This document shows, one piece after another, positions 34,238 through 43,113 of a stretch of 45,935 bases of DNA. Location of the stretch: positions 1-45,935 of the forward strand of contig JADFIH010000008.1 in assembly GCA_022566715.1 (NCBI GenBank), given 5' to 3'. Each line of letters opens with the position of its first letter. The first letter of the stretch is position 1. The stretch comes from Pseudomonadota bacterium. Lineage in GTDB: Bacteria > Pseudomonadota > Alphaproteobacteria > SHVP01. The position numbers were made by a program, and so were the translations under genes. The notes under the pieces are model-generated. The model was given only the letters and a program-made list of their open reading frames with translations, was not told the origin of the DNA and did not search any database.

Positions 34238-35365
34238 CTAGGCCTCCACTGGTTCGCGCGCGTGGTGATACCAGATGATGCTGCGGCGAATGCCCTCTTC
34301 GATCGAAACTTTCGGCTCATAGGCCAGGTGTTCACGCGCCTTATCGATCAGCGGACACCTGCGGTTCGGGTTATCGACGAGATAGTTTTCGTCCTTGCTG
34401 ACCTTGTGTAGAATCTTTCCCTTGTATCCGAACAATTCCTTGGCCGTTCCGATCATGCGCTCGGCGAGCTCCGTGACCGAAATCTCGGGCCGGTCGATGC
34501 CGATGTTGTATGATTCCCCGGACCGGCCATTGATCAGCGCCTTGTAGTAACCGGAGATGGCGTCGGCGCTGTAACAAAAGGTTCTCTTGGGCGATCCGTC
34601 GGAATACATGACGATGTCACGGTCATGGAAAATATCGCGCGCGAAATCGGGGATGACGCGCCCGTCCGTGATCTTCAGCCCAGGCCCATAATTGTTGAAG
34701 GGCCGGGCAATCGTAACTTGCAGCCCATATTCCTGTGCGAAGGAGATGCAGAGGGTTTCGCCAAAACGTTTGGATTCGTCGTAGCACGCGCGGGGACCGG
34801 TACACGAGACGTTGCCCCGGTAGTCCTCGCGAGTTGGAATCTCTTCGGGTGGCGGATCGCCATAGATTTCACTCGTGGAAAGATACAGAAGCCCCCGCAT
34901 CGGCTTGCCGCGATCTTTCTGGGCGACCGCGTGATCGAGCAGATTTCGTAATCCGTTGACGTTCGAATCCATCGTTTGAATGGGCCGGCGCCGGTAGTAG
35001 GTGGGAGACGCAATGCATGCCGCATGAATAACGTAGTCGAAATCGGGCATGTCCCGCGGCAGCGGCTCGCACATGTCGTGCGTCACCAGCCTCAAGTTTT
35101 TATTTCCTTCGAGATTTTTCAACCAGTTGGGCATCCCGCCGACATAGTTGTCGAACACCGTGACGCGAATCGCTTGATCCGGCCGGCGCGCCTCGTTCCA
35201 GTGCAGCGGCGCTTGAACGAGATAGTGACCAAGAAAGCCGGCCCCACCGGTAATGAGCAGACGCTTCCCCCCCATTCGCGCGAATTCCTCGCTCAGGTCA
35301 GCGCAAATATCGTCCAGGTCAGCCCGAACCAAACCTTCCAGCGACGGAACCGCATTATTCTTCAC
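34238..35365 (-). CDS. UDP-glucuronate decarboxylase-like NAD-dependent epimerase/dehydratase
   Basis: A 375-aa extended SDR with a ~33-residue N-terminal extension before [17 protein letters not shown]. It shows AACIASPTYYRRRPIQT, STSEIYGDPPPEEIP, the catalytic CYDESKRFGE and PFNNYGPGLK. The overall pattern is that of UDP-glucuronate decarboxylases but clearly diverged from the enzyme at 3214-4200. The GTG start has GAGAGG upstream. It is directly adjacent to Ugd, so it probably acts on UDP-glucuronate. It may yield UDP-xylose, UDP-apiose or a keto-intermediate; the product is inferred only. Confidence 0.85.
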   Translation of the reverse strand: MKNNAVPSLEGLVRADLDDICADLSEEFARMGGKRLLITGGAGFLGHYLVQAPLHWNEARRPDQAIRVTVFDNYVGGMPNWLKNLEGNKNLRLVTHDMCEPLPRDMPDFDYVIHAACIASPTYYRRRPIQTMDSNVNGLRNLLDHAVAQKDRGKPMRGLLYLSTSEIYGDPPPEEIPTREDYRGNVSCTGPRACYDESKRFGETLCISFAQEYGLQVTIARPFNNYGPGLKITDGRVIPDFARDIFHDRDIVMYSDGSPKRTFCYSADAISGYYKALINGRSGESYNIGIDRPEISVTELAERMIGTAKELFGYKGKILHKVSKDENYLVDNPNRRCPLIDKAREHLAYEPKVSIEEGIRRSIIWYHHAREPVEA

Positions 35366-35430
35366 GAAAACCTCTCAAGCGCCCGGCGTTCAAAGTCCCG
35401 CGCCCCGGGGATGGATATGGCGCCCACATG

Positions 35431-36252
35431 TCATGCCTGTACGGCCGCGCGCAGGGCTGTCTTCGCCCGGTTGCCGCGGCGATTCCACAGTTCCCAAGGC
35501 GCGTCGCCACTCGCGTACAGGTCCTCGAGATACTGCTTGTCCTTGAAGGTATCCATCGCCTGCCAGAACCCGTCGTAGCGGTATGCCATGAGCTGCCCTT
35601 CCGCGATCAGGCGTTTGAAAGGCTCGAGCGCCAGCTCTTCCCCCGGCCGCATGTAGTCGAAGATCTCCGGGCGGAAGATGAAAAAGCCCCCGTTGAGCCA
35701 AATTCCCGTGTCCTTGATTGGATCGATGCCGATCACCCGATCGTCGCCGCCCAGGGAAACGGCGTAGAAGGACTGGGTCGGCTTTACCGCGACGAGACTC
35801 GCGACCTTGCCGCTCCGTTCAAAGGCGTCGAGGTTGTCCGGCAACGGAAGGTTGGTCACGCCATCCGAATAGTTGACGAAGAACATCTCCTCGTCCGCCA
35901 GGTAGTCCCGGACCGCCACGAGTCTCTCGCCGATGTTCGAGTTGATTCCCGTGTCGACGAAGGTGATCTTCCAGTCGTCGATATCGGTGTTGAGTAGCCG
36001 GACCTCGCCCCCGCCCCCTACGATGACGAAGTCGTTCGAGATGGCCTCGTTATAAGTCAGGAAGAAGTTCTTTACGACGTCGGCCTGGTGCCCCAGGCAA
36101 AGTATGAAATCGTTATGCCCATGGTAGGCATAGTACTTCATGACGTGCCATAGGATCGGCCGGTACCCGATCTTGACCATTGGCTTGGGAATCGTCTCGG
36201 AATAATCCCGGAGGCGCGTACCCTTGCCTCCACAAAACAAGACCACCTTCAT
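35431..36252 (-). CDS. Glucose-1-phosphate cytidylyltransferase-like sugar nucleotidyltransferase
   Basis: A 273-aa nucleotidyltransferase starting MKVVLFCGGKGTRLRDYSET, with IPKPMVKIGYRPILWHVMKYY, FVNYSDGVTNL, a WLNGGFFIFRPE segment and DGFWQAMDTFKDKQYLE. These fit the RfbF family that makes CDP-glucose. I chose ATG at 36252 with AAGGA nine bases upstream; a longer in-frame extension has no homology. Its neighbours, a sugar methyltransferase and UXS/Ugd, suggest a modified sugar, but no CDP-glucose dehydratase is seen in the window. Confidence 0.87.
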   Translation of the reverse strand: MKVVLFCGGKGTRLRDYSETIPKPMVKIGYRPILWHVMKYYAYHGHNDFILCLGHQADVVKNFFLTYNEAISNDFVIVGGGGEVRLLNTDIDDWKITFVDTGINSNIGERLVAVRDYLADEEMFFVNYSDGVTNLPLPDNLDAFERSGKVASLVAVKPTQSFYAVSLGGDDRVIGIDPIKDTGIWLNGGFFIFRPEIFDYMRPGEELALEPFKRLIAEGQLMAYRYDGFWQAMDTFKDKQYLEDLYASGDAPWELWNRRGNRAKTALRAAVQA

Positions 36253-36290
36253 AAGATGCCGTCCTTGCGATCCATGTTGGTGGCCGGCGC

Positions 36291-37595
36291 CTAGCCGTAC
36301 ACCCGCACTTCGGGAATGAAGACCACGAACTTGCCGCCCCAATCCCGTATGTATGAAAGCTGCGCCATGATCTCGTCCTTCAGGTTCCAGGGCATGATCA
36401 CGACATAATCCGGCCGGGTCCGCGCGATGTGCTCCGGCGGATGGATGGGGATGTGGGTGCCGGGCAGGAACTTGCCGTGTTTGTAAGGGTTCCGGTCGAC
36501 CGTGAAGGCAATCATGTCGGTCCGAACCCCGCAGTAGTTCAGCAGCGTGTTGCCCTTGCCGGGCGCGCCGTACCCGGCAACCGACTTGCCCTCGCGACGG
36601 CGCGCGATCAAGAAATCGAGCAGGTCGCGCTTGACCGCCTCCACCTGTCCGCGGAACGCGTCGAACGTGTCCAGGCGGGTCAGGCCGGCCTCGGTCTCAC
36701 GCTTTTGAAGCGCCGCAACCCGGGACGCCACGGGCTTCGTTTGATCGGCCGCATGGCGCAGGAATAACCGGAGCGACCCACCATGGCTGGGCAGCTCCTC
36801 GACATCGAACATGGTCATGCCGTGGCGGGCAAAGATTTGCGCCGCGGTGCTGAGGGAGAAGTATGAAAAGTGCTCGTGATAGATGGTGTCGAACTGGTTC
36901 TCGCTCATCAGCCGCATCAGATGAGGAACTTCGATGGTGGCGACGCCGTCCGGCTTGAGCAACGTCTTGATGCCGGCGACGAACCCATTCAGATCCGGCA
37001 CCTGGGCCAGAACGTTGTTGCCGATGATCAGGTCGGCGGACTTGCCCTCGCGAACAAGTTGCGCCGCTAGGGACTCGCCGAAAAACGCCGTCATCGTGTT
37101 GACGCCCCGGCCGACCGCCGCCTTGGCGACATTTTGGGCGGGCTCGATGCCGAGCACCGGAATTCCACGTTCGACGAAGTACTGAAGCAGGTACCCGTCG
37201 TTGCTGCCGAGCTCGACCACCAGCGAGGAGCCGCCGAGTCCGAACCGCCCGGCGGCCAGATCGACATACGACTTGGCGTGGGCAAGCCAACTGCGCGAAT
37301 AGGACGAGAAGTAGGCGTACTCGGTGAAGATCTCCTCGGGCGCGACGTAAGTCTCGAGCTGGACCAGGAAACAGCCGCCGCAGACATGAGCGTGCAGAGG
37401 ATAGAACGGCTCCATTTGGTTGAGCTGTTCCGGCCCCAGAAAGCTCTCGCACAAGGGAGACATGCCAAGATCGACGAACGTCTGGCTCAGCGGGGCGCCG
37501 CAGAACCGGCATTCGGGCCCCGGCGCCAGGTGCGGCTCGACAGCGGCCACGGCGGCGGATTGCACGGCGGCGGATTGATTGACCATCGCGCTCAT
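36291..37595 (-). CDS. SAM-dependent sugar C-methyltransferase
   Basis: A 434-aa enzyme of the NDP-hexose C-methyltransferase type. It has an N-terminal zinc-binding domain (CRFCGAPL and VCGGCF, CxxC pairs) and a central SAM-binding domain (LVVELGSNDGYLLQYFVERG). The YHEHFSYFSL motif follows, then a C-terminal domain with GYGAPGKGNTLLNY. It would add a methyl branch to an NDP-sugar; the substrate is unknown. GAGGAGG lies eight bases before the ATG at 37595, a very strong ribosome binding site. Confidence 0.9.
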   Translation of the reverse strand: MSAMVNQSAAVQSAAVAAVEPHLAPGPECRFCGAPLSQTFVDLGMSPLCESFLGPEQLNQMEPFYPLHAHVCGGCFLVQLETYVAPEEIFTEYAYFSSYSRSWLAHAKSYVDLAAGRFGLGGSSLVVELGSNDGYLLQYFVERGIPVLGIEPAQNVAKAAVGRGVNTMTAFFGESLAAQLVREGKSADLIIGNNVLAQVPDLNGFVAGIKTLLKPDGVATIEVPHLMRLMSENQFDTIYHEHFSYFSLSTAAQIFARHGMTMFDVEELPSHGGSLRLFLRHAADQTKPVASRVAALQKRETEAGLTRLDTFDAFRGQVEAVKRDLLDFLIARRREGKSVAGYGAPGKGNTLLNYCGVRTDMIAFTVDRNPYKHGKFLPGTHIPIHPPEHIARTRPDYVVIMPWNLKDEIMAQLSYIRDWGGKFVVFIPEVRVYG

Positions 37596-37727
37596 CCCAA
37601 CAACCTCCTCAGGCGGCTTCCGGGGCGGCGACCCGGTGCAAGGCCGGGCCGGGCCCGCCGCGGTCCAATCGCTCTCCGGCGCCATTGATGCCAAAGCTTC
37701 ATCGCGAGTGCCCCAAATAGACGAGTG

Positions 37728-38681
37728 TCAAGCCGGCCGCGGCGGACGCCGGGAGCCGAAGCCAAGATAGTTGTGCTGTCCTGGAACAAACACGTGACCC
37801 AAGAAACCCGGCCGCCGCACCAACATGGCGATCGTCCAAAGCATGTGCGCCCGCTGGAGCGCGCTCAACCGTGTGCGCCGCACCGCGGCAAGATAATCGC
37901 GCAGCATAAGCATGTGCGCGTTCCCCGAATAATGGTGCGGATTGATCAGCACCGCCTTCTCCCTGGTGCCGTAGTCGGTTGTCTGCCCTTTCCGGGAACG
38001 CTTGAAAAACAGGGTCTCGCCGATCTGGTTTAGCCGTCCGAGAAGGACGATCTCGGCGAGGATAACCTTGTCGTGACCGAAGTAATTCTTGCGCCAGGCG
38101 ATCTTGCGCAACATGTCGGCGCGAAAGACGCCGTAGATATGGAAACAGCCGTCCATGCTTCGCAGCACATCGCGGAAGCGGTGCTGTGGCGTCGGGCCCT
38201 CGCCGACCCGCAACTTGTCCAAGCGCGTCACCGGTTCGCCCACGCTGTCCAGGTAAGCACGCCGTTTTTCATCGTAAGGCAGGGGCTCACCGTGCTCGCC
38301 GATGAAGCCGGTCTCGCTATGGCAAAGGACCACCTCGGGCTCGCGATCGAGAACATCGATGCAGCGTTCGAGAAACGCCGGGTCGTGCCGGTCGTCGTGA
38401 GAAACCCATTTGAAATAGCGAGTCTGGCTGAGCTCGAAGACGCGGTTGACGTTCGGCCCCATGCCCAGGTTGCGTGGGCTACGGGTGTAGCGGATGCGAG
38501 AGTCGCGCGCCGCGTACTCACGGCAGATTTCGCTTGTGCGGTCGGTCGACGCGTTGTCCGAGATGATCAGTTCGAAATCGCCGAAGGTCTGCGCGGCGAT
38601 GTCGTCCAGTGCGACGCCGACATGATCCTCGCCATTGTATACTGGCAAACCGATCGTTAGCGGTGGCGAGGCGTCCGACAT
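37728..38681 (-). CDS. Glycosyltransferase family 2
   Basis: A 317-aa GT-A transferase. It shows LTIGLPVYNGEDHVGVALDDI and FELIISDNASTDRT at the N-terminus, WVSHDDRHDP as the DxD-like metal site, and no membrane helix. It would add a sugar to the lipid-linked repeat unit. The start at ATG 38681 has no clear ribosome binding site, and the upstream in-frame sequence shows no homology. It lies upstream of the methyltransferase gene in the same direction. Confidence 0.9.
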   Translation of the reverse strand: MSDASPPLTIGLPVYNGEDHVGVALDDIAAQTFGDFELIISDNASTDRTSEICREYAARDSRIRYTRSPRNLGMGPNVNRVFELSQTRYFKWVSHDDRHDPAFLERCIDVLDREPEVVLCHSETGFIGEHGEPLPYDEKRRAYLDSVGEPVTRLDKLRVGEGPTPQHRFRDVLRSMDGCFHIYGVFRADMLRKIAWRKNYFGHDKVILAEIVLLGRLNQIGETLFFKRSRKGQTTDYGTREKAVLINPHHYSGNAHMLMLRDYLAAVRRTRLSALQRAHMLWTIAMLVRRPGFLGHVFVPGQHNYLGFGSRRPPRPA

Positions 38682-38848
38682 TTCAGCGAAGCTAGCACAC
38701 GCGCTTCCCGGTTTAACTCGATCTGTGGAGTGTATCCGCCGGGCGCATCTTTTGGTTCGATCGGCGCGTCCATTGGTTCCGTGCAAAGGTTACGCACGCA
38801 ACCTTGCGGCGCGGTTCGTCCGGGTATGCGCGGATGGGCCGCCGGATA

Positions 38849-39769
38849 TTAGGCCGGCGCGGCGTATGAACCGGGGCCGGTGGACTCGGTTCCGTCCTCA
38901 TACAGGCCGACCAAATCGTCCGGAACGCCGGATAAGTCGTGCGCGCTCCGGAATTCCCGCAAGACGGTGCCTGTACAGGCACTGTCGAGGTTGGCGGCGC
39001 CCGTTCCCGTTCGAAGGTCGGCCGCGGCGACGGTACGGAAGTCCAAGCTGAACCGCGTCCTTCCCGTCGCATTGGCCACGCTAGAGTGCAGGTGCGCCCC
39101 CGAGAACAATATGAGACCGCCGGGAGGTACGATGATGCGGTGGTCGTCGTCCGCCGCGACCGGCGCGAGCGGTTTCGGCAGGGGCCGGGGATCGCTGTTG
39201 ATGTGTTTAGTCAGCGCAGGACCCCGATATTTCCGGTTCCATTCGTAGTAATTGAAAATCCGGGAATCGTTTTTGATCGGCCTGCCCCACCACGCCGTGT
39301 GGAACGCCATGCAGTTGCCCGGAAGAATGTCATAGATGGGCATCCACCAATTAATCTGACATGGAGGGGCCGAGTACCAGGTGTCTCGATGGGGATGCCA
39401 GGCGTAGGCAATGCCGGCCGTGAGGTAGTTGTCGCTCGTGGAGGTGCGGAGCTTGGGCACTTCGAAGTAGGTCGCGGCCGCATCACAACCGAACCGCGAC
39501 AAAATTTTCTGAATGTGGGCTTTTGACTCCGGATGATGAATGAACCGGGGCTTCAAGTCACCGAGCAGGCGCGCGAAGTCCTCGACCACCATGCCGTACT
39601 GCGCCATCTCGGGATCGAGACCGCCGAAGGCGTCCTCGATCATCTTTCCGGCAAAGTCCTTGAACGCCAATGTTTCCGGCGTTGGCCCGTAGACAAAAAT
39701 ATCGCCTTGATACAGGCGCTCCCGCCGGGCTTGGTCGTCAAGCCGAGCGTCGAAATGTACCGTCGTCAT
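38849..39769 (-). CDS. Phytanoyl-CoA dioxygenase-like Fe(II)/2-oxoglutarate oxygenase
   Basis: A 306-aa cytosolic protein. WHPHRDTWYSAP carries the H-x-D pair; GAHLHSSVANATGRTRFSLDFR carries the distal metal His and the 2-oxoglutarate-binding Arg. These are the expected iron facial triad and cosubstrate site. INWWMPIYDILPGNCMAFHT fits the cupin core. It may hydroxylate or otherwise oxidise a sugar or lipid in this cluster, but no substrate can be read. I chose ATG at 39769 with GAGGG nine bases upstream; a GTG at 39808 is an alternative. Confidence 0.75.
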   Translation of the reverse strand: MTTVHFDARLDDQARRERLYQGDIFVYGPTPETLAFKDFAGKMIEDAFGGLDPEMAQYGMVVEDFARLLGDLKPRFIHHPESKAHIQKILSRFGCDAAATYFEVPKLRTSTSDNYLTAGIAYAWHPHRDTWYSAPPCQINWWMPIYDILPGNCMAFHTAWWGRPIKNDSRIFNYYEWNRKYRGPALTKHINSDPRPLPKPLAPVAADDDHRIIVPPGGLILFSGAHLHSSVANATGRTRFSLDFRTVAAADLRTGTGAANLDSACTGTVLREFRSAHDLSGVPDDLVGLYEDGTESTGPGSYAAPA

Positions 39770-39956
39770 GCCGAGTGTGCCCTCGCCGATCTCTCGCCCC
39801 ACTCTCACCTATGGGTATTCTTGCACGGACGGCCGCGGGACCGATACGGGCGGGCTCAACATCTTTTGGGTGCGATATTTAGCGGGACGGGCCGCTCGGA
39901 TGCCGGACTCGCGCGCGCCCGCATGGAGGGCCTTTCGAAATTGGGCGGCGACGCTG

Positions 39957-41222
39957 TTAAAGGCGCGCTCCGCGACGGGAGTCGATGCTGTATTTTTCCA
40001 TCAAGCGGTAGAGCGTCACGCGGGACACGCCCAGGTGCTCGGCTGTCCGCTTGATGTTGCGGCTGTGCAACTGCAAGGCGCGGCGCAGCAGATCCTTCTC
40101 CATCTCGCGCCGGGCCTCGTCAAGTGAGGGCAACTCGGAGGAATCCCTTCTGACCAGTTCCGGCGTGAAGACCTTGCCTGATCTGCCGCTGTTTCCGCCA
40201 CCGGGCGCGGTTACGGGGGCGGGACGGACCTCGGGCGGCAATGCGCTCGGCAGACCGAGATCATCGGCGGAGATTCTGTCGCCGTCCGTCATGACGACGG
40301 CCCGGCGGATCGTCGCGATGAGCTCGCGGACATTCCCGGGCCAATAATAAGAACGCAGCAAACGCTGCGCGTCGTCATCCAGACCGCTGACCGGACGGCC
40401 CATTTCGTCGGCGAACAAGCGTAGAAAGTAGGTCGACAGCAAATCGATGTCCTTGCCGCGCTCGCGCAGCGGCGGCAACTCCAAACGCAGCACGTTGAGC
40501 CGGTAAAACAGGTCGCCCCGGAACTTGCCGTCCGCCACGGCCTGGCGCAGGTCGGCGTTGGTCGCCGCAATGACCCGGACGTCCACGTCGATGTGCTGGC
40601 GGCTTCCGACCCTGTCGATCGTCCCCTCTTGCAGGAAGCGCAGAAGATGCGCTTGTAACTCGAGCGGCAGGTCGCCGATCTCGTCGAGCAGGACGGTGCC
40701 GCCCGCCGCGGACTCGATCCGCCCGATGTGCCGTTGGTCGGCGCCGGTGAAGGCGCCCTTCTCGTGCCCGAACAACTCGGACGCGATCAGTTGCGGCGGC
40801 AAGGCGCCACAGTTGATCGGGACAAACGGACCCGCGGAATAGGACGAACGCTCGTGGATCGCAAGCGCCGCGAGCTCCTTGCCCGTGCCGCTTTCCCCGC
40901 TCAGCAGGATCGGCGCCGCGGTTACGGCGATCTTCCGGATGGTGTCGTAGACATGCTGCATCGCCGGGTCGGAGCCAACCATGTGCGGCTCATTTGGATC
41001 GCCGCGTGCCGCGGCCCCCGGTGCGGCTTTGGCGCCGCCTTTATTCGGCGGTTGCGCCATCTTGCGCCGCACGTTCTCCAGAAGCTTGGAATCGCTTGCG
41101 GCTCCGTCCAAAACGAGTTGCGCAAGCTGCGCGGCGCCGAGCCCGATCAGGGACTCCTTGGTGATGACCCTCGCCTTCGGACTGGAGGTTTCCACGGTCA
41201 ACTTCGGAGGGACATCACTCAT
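39957..41222 (-). CDS. Sigma-54-dependent transcriptional activator without a receiver domain
   Basis: A 421-aa AAA+ activator. It shows Walker A GESGTGKE (109-116), the sigma-54 contact loop GAFTGA (156-161), Walker B VLLDEIGD, and the arginine-finger region ATNADLRQAVADGKFRGDLFYR. The Fis-type helix-turn-helix is at the C-terminus (NIKRTAEHLGVSRVTLYRLM). The ~85-residue N-terminal part is not a response-regulator receiver; it carries LIGLGAAQLAQLVLDGAASD, a short helical motif. How its activity is controlled is therefore unclear. GAGGG lies a few bases before the ATG. A perfect sigma-54 promoter occurs at 20271-20286, and the Fap-like locus begins in the opposite direction 530 bases away. 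Confidence 0.92.
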   Translation of the reverse strand: MSDVPPKLTVETSSPKARVITKESLIGLGAAQLAQLVLDGAASDSKLLENVRRKMAQPPNKGGAKAAPGAAARGDPNEPHMVGSDPAMQHVYDTIRKIAVTAAPILLSGESGTGKELAALAIHERSSYSAGPFVPINCGALPPQLIASELFGHEKGAFTGADQRHIGRIESAAGGTVLLDEIGDLPLELQAHLLRFLQEGTIDRVGSRQHIDVDVRVIAATNADLRQAVADGKFRGDLFYRLNVLRLELPPLRERGKDIDLLSTYFLRLFADEMGRPVSGLDDDAQRLLRSYYWPGNVRELIATIRRAVVMTDGDRISADDLGLPSALPPEVRPAPVTAPGGGNSGRSGKVFTPELVRRDSSELPSLDEARREMEKDLLRRALQLHSRNIKRTAEHLGVSRVTLYRLMEKYSIDSRRGARL

Positions 41223-41755
41223 GCAGCGCCCTCAATGTTGTAAAAAGACAACGGTACGCGCGTTTTTCGGTTCGCGAGACCTCCGGAACAACCAAGATTC
41301 ACCTTAAGACCGGCCCTCTCTAACCACCCGTAGCAACAGGCGGTACCTCCGATACTCCATGTAGTGGAATTTAGACGCTCGGTGCGCACCAAGCCATGAC
41401 GCATACGGATACTCGCCAAGGGGTGTCGAGGCATATCAAAGGTGGCAGCGGGGCCGGAAGCGCTTTGATTCATCGTTAAGGCCCGGTACGCTTGCCCGGT
41501 ACGCTTGGTTGTGCCCTGGCTCGAGGCGATTCGGACACGGGAGGTACCGACGACGCCCAGGGCCGGGAACCTAGGCAATTGAAGTTAATTTTGTTAGGAT
41601 TCAACATATTGGAGCGTTTTCCCGGCGCCGGTCCCGGCGTAAATTTTTGGGGCGGGAACTCCCGTTTTGCGGGATTAAGCGCGGGGAGCGCATAAAGGGC
41701 GGGCCCTGGACCTTCATGTCCGGTGGAAATCTCGCCTCGTAGCAGGGGTCGACAG
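41223..41755. other. Divergent region between the activator and the channel gene
   Basis: About 530 bases with no convincing gene. It contains a perfect tandem pair of 13-base units (GCCCGGTACGCTT, 41481-41506) and comparatively AT-rich sequence around 41577-41612. No sigma-54 site with the correct spacing is present on either strand. Confidence 0.5.
41481..41506. promoter_or_regulatory. Tandem 13-base direct repeat, possible operator
   Basis: Two adjacent identical units, GCCCGGTACGCTT, lie about 250 bases before the channel gene and 259 bases before the activator gene. Each contains GGTACC-like symmetry. It may be a protein-binding site; this is inference. Confidence 0.4.
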
Positions 41756-43027
41756 ATGATCAAGCCATTCAAAGCCGCCGCCGTTGCGGGACTGGGGCTC
41801 GCCGCCGCGGTCCTCATGAGCGGCGTGGCCTTCGCGGGAGACGGCGGCGCGAATACGGGTGAGGAACTGCACACGCTGCGGACGCTCATTCAGGAACAGC
41901 GTCTACAGATCGAGGAGCAACAGCGCGCCCTGACGGCGCAGGACCGGCGGCTGGAGCTGCTGGAGGCCCAGTTCATCATGCCGGTCATCGAGCCACGGGT
42001 GCAGACGGTCGCCGCGCCGGGCGGACCGCCGAAGTTCCTGCGGCGGCGCGATTATTCCCTAGTGCAGGACAACCAGGACCGGGTCGGCGAAGCGCCGGAG
42101 GACCGGCGGCCGCAGGTTGCGATCGTCCAGCAAAACAGCGGCGTCCTGACGCCCGCCGGCACGCTCGTCTTCGAGCCCAGCATCAGTTTCTCGCATACGG
42201 ACGTGAACCGCTTCGTCGTGGGCGGCGTGGCCATTCTCGACACCGTCCTGATCGGCGTGTTCGAGGTGACCAAAGCCGACCGCGACACCATCACGTCGTC
42301 CTTCGGCCTCCGCTATGGCATCAGCGACCGGATCGAGGTTGAAGCGAGCGTCCCCTACATCGCGCGCAACGACACCACCACCAACACCGTAGTCTCGGGC
42401 GGAGGAACGGCGGCGCAGACAAGCCTGCGGTCCGACGGCATGGGCGACATCGAGTTCGCGGGGCACGTTCAATTGAGCAGCGGCGGTGGCGGCCTGCCCT
42501 TCGTGGTGGGCAATTTGCGCTTCAAGTCCAATAGCGGCAAGGGGCCCTTCGAGGTCAAGCGCAACTCGGCGGGAACCGAGGAGGAGCTGCCGCTCGGGTC
42601 CGGCTTCTGGGCCATCGAACCCAGCCTCACATTTCTCTTGCCGTCCGATCCCGTGGTGTTCTTCGGCAACATCGGATACCTGTGGAACATCGCCCGCGAC
42701 ATCAATAAGACCATCGGCGCGACGCTCATCGGTGAGGTCAACCCGGGCAATGCCGTCCGGGTCGGGTTCGGCATGGGCACGGCGCTGAATGAGCGCGTAT
42801 CCATGTCGCTGGGCTATCAGCACGACTTCATCGCCGAGACGAAAACGGTGGCCGATGGCGTGAAGAACGATTCGGAGCGGCTGTCCGTCGGCACCTTCTC
42901 GGTTGGCGTGAATTTCAAGATCAGGGAGGACGTGTCGGTCAATGTCGGCGTCGCGATCGGCGTGACCGAGGACGCACCCGACGTGGGAATCAGCCTTCGC
43001 GTCCCGACCTCCTTCCAGATCCGTTAG
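41756..43027 (+). CDS. FapF-like outer-membrane channel with N-terminal coiled coil
   Basis: A 423-aa secreted protein. The signal peptide (MIKPFKAAAVAGLGLAAAVL, cleavage near VAFA) is followed by a charged heptad-type coiled coil at residues 36-75 (LRTLIQEQRLQIEEQQ and onward). From about residue 125 there is a predicted beta-barrel (VLTPAGTLVFEPSISFSHTD, then alternating strands and Gly/Asn turns to SLRVPTSFQIR). This layout, coiled-coil plug plus barrel, is that of FapF, the trimeric channel that exports Fap amyloid subunits in Pseudomonas. The C39 peptidase gene nearby supports it. AGGGG lies eight bases before the ATG, and a strong terminator follows. It could instead be a general transporter of the same fold. 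Confidence 0.7.
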   Translation: MIKPFKAAAVAGLGLAAAVLMSGVAFAGDGGANTGEELHTLRTLIQEQRLQIEEQQRALTAQDRRLELLEAQFIMPVIEPRVQTVAAPGGPPKFLRRRDYSLVQDNQDRVGEAPEDRRPQVAIVQQNSGVLTPAGTLVFEPSISFSHTDVNRFVVGGVAILDTVLIGVFEVTKADRDTITSSFGLRYGISDRIEVEASVPYIARNDTTTNTVVSGGGTAAQTSLRSDGMGDIEFAGHVQLSSGGGGLPFVVGNLRFKSNSGKGPFEVKRNSAGTEEELPLGSGFWAIEPSLTFLLPSDPVVFFGNIGYLWNIARDINKTIGATLIGEVNPGNAVRVGFGMGTALNERVSMSLGYQHDFIAETKTVADGVKNDSERLSVGTFSVGVNFKIREDVSVNVGVAIGVTEDAPDVGISLRVPTSFQIR

Positions 43028-43045
43028 GGGCACCGTAGAGTTAAA

Positions 43046-43077
43046 GGGAGTCCGGGGATCCGGGCTCCCTTTTTTTT
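43046..43077 (+). terminator. Rho-independent terminator after the channel gene
   Basis: Stem GGGAGTCCGG/CCGGGCTCCC (10 bp with one G-T pair), loop GGAT, then eight T residues, ending the plus-strand transcript 19 bases after the stop codon. Confidence 0.9.
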
Positions 43078-43113
43078 CGTGCCTCGACGCGAAGCGAATG
43101 GTCTTTGACCTTT

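Noticed and set aside
41331-41350. Possible sigma-54 site on the minus strand before the activator gene (GGTACC...TTGCT)
   Set aside because: GG and GC doublets are 13 rather than 12 bases apart, which normally abolishes sigma-54 recognition.
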